In this document: positions 15,201 through 24,200 of the stretch, piece after piece
Position numbering within the stretch: the first letter of the stretch is position 1
How the letters are laid out: each line of letters begins with the position of its first letter
Source of the DNA: Patiria pectinifera
Taxonomy: Eukaryota > Echinodermata > Asteroidea > Valvatida > Asterinidae
DNA length: 64,000 nucleotides
Direction: 5' to 3'
Assembly (NCBI GenBank): GCA_029964075.1
Contig: CM057135.1
Coordinates: forward strand, 26,029,366 to 26,093,365
Notes under the pieces: model-generated
Database searches by the model: none
What the model was told of the DNA's origin: nothing
The model's input: the letters and a program-made list of their open reading frames with translations, nothing else
Position numbers and translations under genes: made by a program

Positions 15201-18200
15201 TTACTATTCGATTATTCCAACTTGGACTTGATCGAGTATTTGAATATTCAATTTCACCATACACAGGATCAAGTTAAACATGCACCAGCCAACTGGCAAC
15301 CAATTGGGATTTGCGTGCACCTGCACTTGTCAACAAGTGATCCGCGGATCGTGTGTGTTGCCTTTTTCTGCGGTCGATCCCTACATGTTTTGTGTTCTTA
15401 AAAAAAGTCAAATTTTGTGCATTTTAAACGACCTCAAATGACCCCTGGATGAACTTTGACCTCCAATTTTGGAAGAGTTGTGATGAATGCCAACCCAAGG
15501 ATCACTCCATCCAAGTAACATTAAAATCCATCAAATTCTGTAGACAAAGAAACAGTTGAAGCATATTTGAAGCTAACATAAACACGAGCTGCGCACCCAT
15601 ACTGGAATAGTTTGTATCCTTGTGGAGACATTCCTTTGTTCTCGTGTACTAAAGTTTCATTGGCGACGGATCAACATAGCTTGGAAATTCCTAGTTTTTG
15701 AGTAAAATCCATATAACCGTTTCGTGAAAACCTTGTGGAGACGTATTCATCTATAGAAATTTCCCTGTGGAGATGTACACAATCTTTTGTTCCCTATTGT
15801 ACACACGTCTCCAGACATGCCAGAGGGAACGGTGTATCAGATCGCTATGCACTCACTGTACTAAGCGCGAACAGCGACCTCACACAGCTAGGGTATCAAC
15901 TATAGTATGAAAATCAGCTGGTACCGACCGAATGTCTTGGGACAACGGTCGCATTGGCTTATGGTTTTTCTTTATTTTATCTGGATTTCCAGAATCTTTT
16001 TTTAAATTTTGTCCCTGGATTATTTCCAGTTATACGGGGCGAGTCACAGAACTGAAACCCAAATGTCGGGACCATTGTTTTAGTGAAGTTCTGCATGTAG
16101 CACTTTCAAAATCTAGGATATGAAAGCCCAATTCATAAGCTTTCTTTTAGTACAAGAATCATTCAAAACACTCATGTACTTTTCAAGTTACGAAATTTTA
16201 ACACAACCACAGATGTTCTGTCCACAGATCACAAAAAAAGGTGTGCGTTCTTTTAGCAAAACGAAAACAATTCACACACATCCCTATGCGATTTGTTTTC
16301 GTTTTGCTTTAATACCTTTTTGTGATCCGTGGACAGAACTTTGTAACGGTGGTTGTGTTTAAAATTCCATAACTCGAAAATTACATGAGTAATTTGAATG
16401 ATTCTTGTACTAAAAGAAAGCTCATGAATTGGGCTTTCATATCCGAGATTTTGAAAGTGCTACATGCAGAATTTCACTAAAACAATGGTCCCAACATTTG
16501 GGTGTTTTTTTTTTTTTTACTCAACCTGTATATGGTCTGCAGACTCAAAATTTGTTGGAGGATGTAAACGTAACCACACTATCAGGCTCTCTATCCATGT
16601 AAAAATATCGTTGCGTCAGTGCAACAACATTGTATCTCGACGTCCATTGACTTTGTGTGTACATCCGCGTTATTTTAAGTGAGATATGACCTTTTGACAT
16701 TCTGAAACTCGCGTTTCTTGTACAGCCCATTTTAGGAGATACGACCTTGTTGCACGAACACGACGATATGAGCGTCCATGATCAAGTACTGAATTAATCT
16801 CATCTGTATAATCTGCATACGAGTACGTCGCTGGAAATGTAGATAAAAATAAAGAAAAACCATAGGCCAGTATTGACGAACGCCCTGACCAAGGCGAACG
16901 CCCTGACCAAGGCTAGTACTTATGCTTACAATTTGCGAAGGCAATAAAAAAAAAGGAAAAAAATAACGAGTTGGTTGTTTGATTACATCTAATCACTGCC
17001 TGAAGCACACGATAAAGACTGACCCCAGAAGATTGCCACCGTGACGAGACAACGTCAAAATAATACAATCCTTCTGCTTCCATTATTTTAAAGAATCGTC
17101 AACCTTAATTATTGTTTCCCTTTAATCAAGGCATGTTTTTTTAATTCGTTTTTGAGGGCCAGTTTTGATAGCTTTCGTGGCACAAATGAAAATAACTCGG
17201 GCCAAAAATACACGTGTCAATACTCTATTTAATCACCCTAATTTGTTTTTTGCAAAATAAACACAAAAAACCCAGAGCTAATGACCCTACTTTTGATAGG
17301 CATGTAATTGGAAGCAGAACTTTTCTTTTTGCCTCATCATTAGCACAGCAAGAAATTCTTTCAGCATGTCAGGGGTTTTGTCAGGAATATTCTTGAAATT
17401 TTCTACTGGACAAGCAAAATTTAATGGAGGGGGGGGGGGGCTTTGACATTAATTAATGTTGCATGAAGGCACACTTTAACTTATTCATGTGTGTGAAACG
17501 CGAAAATTTTTTTTCATAATTTACATGTACGAACATACCAATATTTTTTAAGCCCCTTTCCAGCAAAATTTGTACAGGGTGAGTCAAAAAAAGCGGAACC
17601 CAAACCCCCCAAAATATGTTTCATATTTAAACAAGTAAGGTGTGTTTACAAACACAAATGCCCCGCAACCGTGACTGTTTCCATGACATAACACATACTC
17701 TTTTAACATCAACTTACATGAACCTTGGTCACATGGAACATTCATTGACAGCATTAGTGTCTTCTGTAGGTTTTAAATGAATTAATCCCTAATCCCTATG
17801 ATCTCAGAATAAATACAAGATTTCTATTGTTTTAGCCACTGTGACCTTGACCCTTGACCTTTCGACCCCTAATGTGATAGGCCTATTTGGATTACCAAGA
17901 ATGATCCACAAACCAAATTTGAAGTTCACTTGTAAAGTATTTCTCAAGTTATTGCGCTGACAAAATTTCTTTTGTTTTAGCCACTGTGACCTTGACCCTT
18001 GACCTTTTGGCCCCAAATGCAATAGGCTTCTTAGGATTGCCAAGGACAATCCACAAACCAAATTTGAAGTTCATATGTAAAGTGTATCTCAAGTTATCAC
18101 GCTGACAAAATTTCTTTTGTTTTTGCCACTGTGACCTTGACCCTTGACCTTTTGGCCCCAAATGCAAAAGACTTCTTAGGATTGCCAAAGACAATCCACA

Positions 18201-21200
18201 AACCAAATTTGAAGTTCATATGTAAAGTATTTCTCAAGTTATCGCGCTGACAAAATTTCTTTTGTTTTAGTCACTGTGACCTTGACCCTTGACCCCCAAA
18301 TGCAAAAGGCTTCTTACGATTGCCAAGGACAATCCACAAACCAAATTTGAAGTTCATATGTAAAGTATTTCTCAAGTTATCGCGCTGACAAAATTTCTAT
18401 TGTTTCAGCCACTGTGACCTTGACCTTTGACGTTTCGGCCCCAAATGCAAAAGGCTTCTTAGGATTACCAAGGATAATCCACAAACCAAATTTGAAGTTC
18501 ATATGTTAAGTATTTCTCAAGTTATCGCGCTGACAAGATTTGTCCGGACACACACACACACACACCCACCCACCCAGACGTGTGTTACATACCTTGTGTG
18601 GACATTGCTTTGTTTTCGTGTAGTTAAGAAAACTCGGTACAAAAAATTACTTTACTTAAACTGTGAAAACTCTTTTAACCCAATTTTTTTTCTATGATTC
18701 CCTATAGTGTTTCTCTTCATTCTGCTACAGATAAACCTAACCCAAAAATGCCTCTAAACCTGTTTTCCAGAAAGGGCAAAACCTTATGTGGACACGGCTT
18801 AGTCCACATAAGGTTAACACAACCTGCATTATGTGGACCTCTTTTGTTCACAAGTCCACATAGGGTATGTAACACAAACTCACCCCGACACGCACATACC
18901 CACCCACCCACCCACGGAAGGACAAGGCGGAAACAGTATGCCCCTTCGGCTTCGCCGCGGGGCATAAAAAATATGTAGCACCAAAAATAATAATGACTGG
19001 AAAGCCAATTTCATAAGCTACTTTTAGATGAAAAAAAAATTACTTAAATTGCTCAATCCGTTCCAAGAATATCACCATTTAAACGCAATGACCCTAAAAC
19101 CTGTCTCGCCCCAAAAAAGCAATTTATTGTGTGTTTTGACTGGAACAACAAAGAAAATGACACAGAATACTTGTTTCAACAACTGTCAACAAGTACACAA
19201 TATCTTGATTAACAACCCTGGTTAGGCAAACAATGAATTATAAAATCCACTTTTTTGAAAGACGGGCCTTCAAAAGGACTTTGTTGAATATTTTTAACTT
19301 TTAAACTGAGGTTTTATGGCTGGAGATGTTTGAAGACAATTGTGACGACAATTCTTGAAATCGCATTTTTGGACAAGACAGGTTTTAGGGTCATTGCGTT
19401 TAAATGGTGATATTATTTGAACGGATTGAGCAATTTCAGTAATTTTTTCATCTAAAAGTAGCTTATGAAATTGGCTTTCCAGTCATTATTATTTTTGGTG
19501 CTACATATTTGTTTAATTATGAAATATACTTTTTGGGGTTTGGGTTCCGCTTTTTTTGACTCACCCTGTATGTACATGTACGTGTACTTCAATGTTTTGA
19601 TTAACTTTTTGACAAACAATATATTTTACATGTACATGTAATTCAGTGAAGTACATGTACATGTATCTTCATGGACCGGTATGTATTAAAAACACTTATT
19701 GTCCTTAAAATAATAAAAAGTGATTGTGTGTTAATGCATTTTCATTTTAATCTTCATAAACGTAAAATTGTTGTGTCTTTTTTCTCAAGTGTACCGGTAC
19801 ATTCCTCAGCCACAACTTGACACTGACTGCAACATCGTTCGCTCTTCTGACGTAAAAGCTCTAGGTGTCTGCTTGATGAACAAATAGACACTCGAGAAAA
19901 TGATTTGCTCACCTTTGAAATGCAAGCTTGCTTTGGAATTGGCAAACAGATTGGGCTTTGGTCAGTCAAAAGAATTGCAGGGAAGATCCGTTTTTGAGGT
20001 ATTCGTGTGAAATAAAGGTATAGGTATTTCATTTGCAGCTATCCAAAAGTAACTGATGAAATTATTGTTGAAAAGCATTCTTGGTTTAAAGATAGTAATG
20101 GCACTAAACTCCCTGTGAAATTATTCTTGCTGGCATGCTGTCATTTTGAAGAAAACAATAAAAGAAGGTCATTTCCTAAGCCGCGTCAATTAAGACGCAT
20201 TTTTTGAAATTTCCTTTAGTAGTTCGCTTTTAGTTTGGCGAAGCCGTGAATAGTTGCACGCATGCGATGCACACGTGGTTGCTATTATTCGTCAGTTTGG
20301 TACGTGACATCACGTACTGTAGCTACAATCGGCGGAACGAGAATGTGTCCCGGACGCTGAATTCGGGCGCAATTCAAAACATGACTCGGCAACTTTTCAA
20401 TTGAAATTAAGATCCTAGAATACTGTTTTCTCGGAATATACAAAATACAGCATTTACTGAGCTAAAACTTCATCAGAGTAGTTCTTAAAAGCACCGTTCT
20501 TTAGATTTGGAGCACTTTCGTTGCTTCAAACGAAAAAAAAAGTACACAAATGACAAATAATATGTACTCTAAGCTCATATGCCTAATGAAATTGTACAAA
20601 CATTTTTCTTCTCAAGAATCAAATATTTAAAATACAAAATGTACATGTACGCATACAGGATGAGTAAAAAATCTTACGTACGTGTACCATTAGCCCTTGT
20701 ATCTTCTTTATGCAAGGAGAAAAACAAAATGGGAAAAAAAATTGAAGGATTTTCGAGATAAGACGCTGATAAATGAAGCACTTGTTCCACAGGGCACACA
20801 CGCAAGAAACTGCAGGCTTCATGCCGCCTACGATAGTGCACTCTCTCATCTCATCTGCAGGCTCACGCATCACAGGGCCCGAGTATTAAATTAAATCTGA
20901 CCGATCATTCAAGCAAATAGGATTTCCTGAAATTAAAGGGTTGCGTGCTTTTTTTTCTCCTATTTGTCATTGTGCTAAAAGCCAAGTCTATTTCATAAAA
21001 GACCTTGGATTTCATGGACTACAACATCCAAATGTCGTAAACAAATTAGTAACAAATTGGATACAAATTAGCATTCCGAATTTCAGACAATGGAAAAAGT
21101 ACTATAAATTTCATTTAAAAAAAACAATCTCATTTTGATGAATGGTTTATAGTCAATAATTCTTATTGGTAAACTTTGCACTACATTTTTAATGTGCTAA

Positions 21201-24200
21201 AAGCCAAGTCTATTTCATAAAAGACCTTGGTTTTCATGGACTAGAATATTCAAATGTCATGAGCAAATTATTTTTAAATATTAGATAAAACTTATTAGCA
21301 TTCCCATTTTCAGACAATGGAAAAAACAATGTTAAGATTTTTTAAGTAATCACATTTTGTTGAACAGTGTGCCACAAGTCAATATTTCTAAATGTATCAT
21401 TTACATGAACCTGTACATGTATACATGTACGTGCTGTATTTTGACGCACATTAACATGACTTTACAATACACTGTACATGTACATCAATTACGTGTGCTC
21501 TAGAATGAGTATACATGTACATTTGTATAGGCACAGAGTACTGACGAAGTTTCCAAATCACTGAGGGAATTTAATGATGGGAATTTTAAAATAGAGCAGT
21601 GTCACACCCAAGGGGGGGGGGGGCCCTCAGGGGGGCTTGAGCCCCCCCCCCCAGAGGTGGTCAATTTTTTTTTGGGGGGGGGGGAAGGGGGCTTTTTTTT
21701 TTACCGTGGTGATTTGACCATGGTGATATGTATGTGGCCTATTTTCAAGTAGTAAAATAAGGGTGTAAATGGCGCCACCATCGTTAAACTATTCCGTCCC
21801 CCCTCCAAAAAAATATATATTGTCTGCAGCCACAAATTTTGGGCAACATTTTTTGAAAAATTCAAACTTCTAAAAAAAATGTGAGCCCCTCCCCCCCAGC
21901 CAAATCCTGGGTGCGCCACTGAAATAGAGCACCTCTTTTCAGATTCAAACCGAAATGTCAATTTTTTTCAGACAAATGTACATGTAGGCATAGGTACATG
22001 TAGATTGTTGCAAAGTACCCGGTTATGTACACTGTACAATCGTAAACGTTGCCTGCAGACTGTACAGAAAACGAACAAGAATATAACCCCTAGATCCTAG
22101 AGGGAGGTGTACATGTACTGAACAATTGTTACGTGTACAACATCAATTTCCCATCAACCCCGTTTCCATGGCTCACCCAAGCTTGTTTGCCCTCACAGAA
22201 AACCCCTCAAACACAAGCCCGCTATACCATTGGCCTTGATCGTACACAGCGATCAATAAATTTAACACAATATGCCAGTACATGTACATAGTCGGTTGTA
22301 CATATTTGTGTATGATATTATTGAACACGCATCCCCTGTACATGTATGTTTGGCGTCTCCTAGCAACCACACATTTTGGGGCAGGGTAGGCAACGATTGT
22401 CCCTGACCCCAATTTTCGGGAGAATAAATCTGTCCAACAATAGATGTTGGCACACCTGGGAATCAAATACAAGGTCTGATGATGAGAACAAACAGGATTT
22501 TTTGCGCTCACACAAAGCCACAATCTTACTTGTACAATTGTAAATATGTGTACCGGTACTTTACAGTACGTCTCATATGCATGTAAATTGTGTCTAATAC
22601 ATGTTATGTCCACGTGCTTACAACTAATTCCCAAGTGTATTGAGTGAGATGAATACCTTATCTGTACATCATGTGCATGACATTACTGCATTCCATCATC
22701 ATTAACCATTCATAAATACTGTACCTGAGACAGTTTTACCCATTGCTATTGGTCGAGAGCCCGGGTGGTTTTAATTCGCCGGTAAAGCACCGCTGTGTTC
22801 TGCTCCACATCGCCCAGGAGACTTTTAGCACTGCGCGTGCGAGGCACATATCATAGACATGACCAGAGGGTTGTTTCACAAAAACATGAAGAAAATGTGT
22901 TGAACTTATTTAGACTTTTTGACCGAAAAGGTATTTATGATTGGGAATAAATATACCGGTATGTGCTTGGTCAGTTTTAAACAAGGACGTTTAAACCGGC
23001 TAGGAGCGTTGTGGTAGATAATGTCAATGTCACTCATGAAGAAAATGTGTTGAACTTATTTTGACTTTTTGACCGAAAAAGGTATTTCTGAATGGGAATA
23101 AATGTACTTGGTCAGTTTTAAACAAGGAATTTTAAAACCGGCTAGGAGCCTTGTGGTAGATAACGTCAATGTCCCTCGCCATCGGCTCCGGCCATTATCC
23201 ACGTCCAGGCCCCTAGCCGGTTTTAAACGTACTTGTTGTAAAACTGGTCGTAGGCCATTCTTTGGTCACTGTGTGACATAAACTTGGGCTTGCCTGATTT
23301 TTTAAGCTTTACCCCTACATGTGTAGTTTACTACATCTGAAATATTACTTTCACAGATTCATCACGTTAGTACTTTTTACTCCTGACCTCAGAGTATAGT
23401 TTTTACTTTAACAAATTGTGTCAAAATATAAGGAGGGGTCATCAAAGTCTGATCATGTGTGTGACATCAGACGTAAAAATGTTATCCGGCCCACACCGGA
23501 AACTCACGCTTTTCTCCAAAGTTCTACTTTGGAGTACATGTAAGACTAGTCTTTTGTGATTTACAGAATGCATTACAATGTATACATGTACCCTCTGCTT
23601 TAGTTTTACTAAATGGGAATTGTTCTGTGGTCACGTGTGTGACATTTTGATCGGTCACGTGTGTGACTTTTTTGTAATTAAAATTATGCTAGTTTATGCA
23701 TGGAAAGACCAACTTATGAAACTTCTTAAGAAATCTGCATCTTTAGCAACACTTTAGTGAACAATAATCATTTGTACAACAGAACATAACATAAAAAACT
23801 TTTTTTCCCAAAAAAATTAATTAGGGGCCATTCAGAATTTTCAATGTTTTAAAATTTCGATCTTTTTTCCAAATTGTGGGTAGGTGGGTCAAGCTGAATA
23901 ATTTAAAATCGAAATTCACTTTGCATGGAAAAAGAAAAAAAAAGAAAAAAAAAGAAAGATAGAACTTTTGACTTGCCTGAACTACGCGCAAACGTTCCGA
24001 TATCGCGATGCGTGTTTCTTTTCCAACTTTGTCCCCTGTAGGCCTATGTACTGTCAGTGGCGTAGCCAGGAATTTTTCAGGGGGGGGAAGGGGGGGGGGG
24101 GGACGCTGGAACATTTCATGGGGGGGGGGGCGTCATGTAGACCAATGAAATCTCAGTGGGGGAGGCGACTGGGGGGGGGGGACAAGGTTTAATGGGGGGG

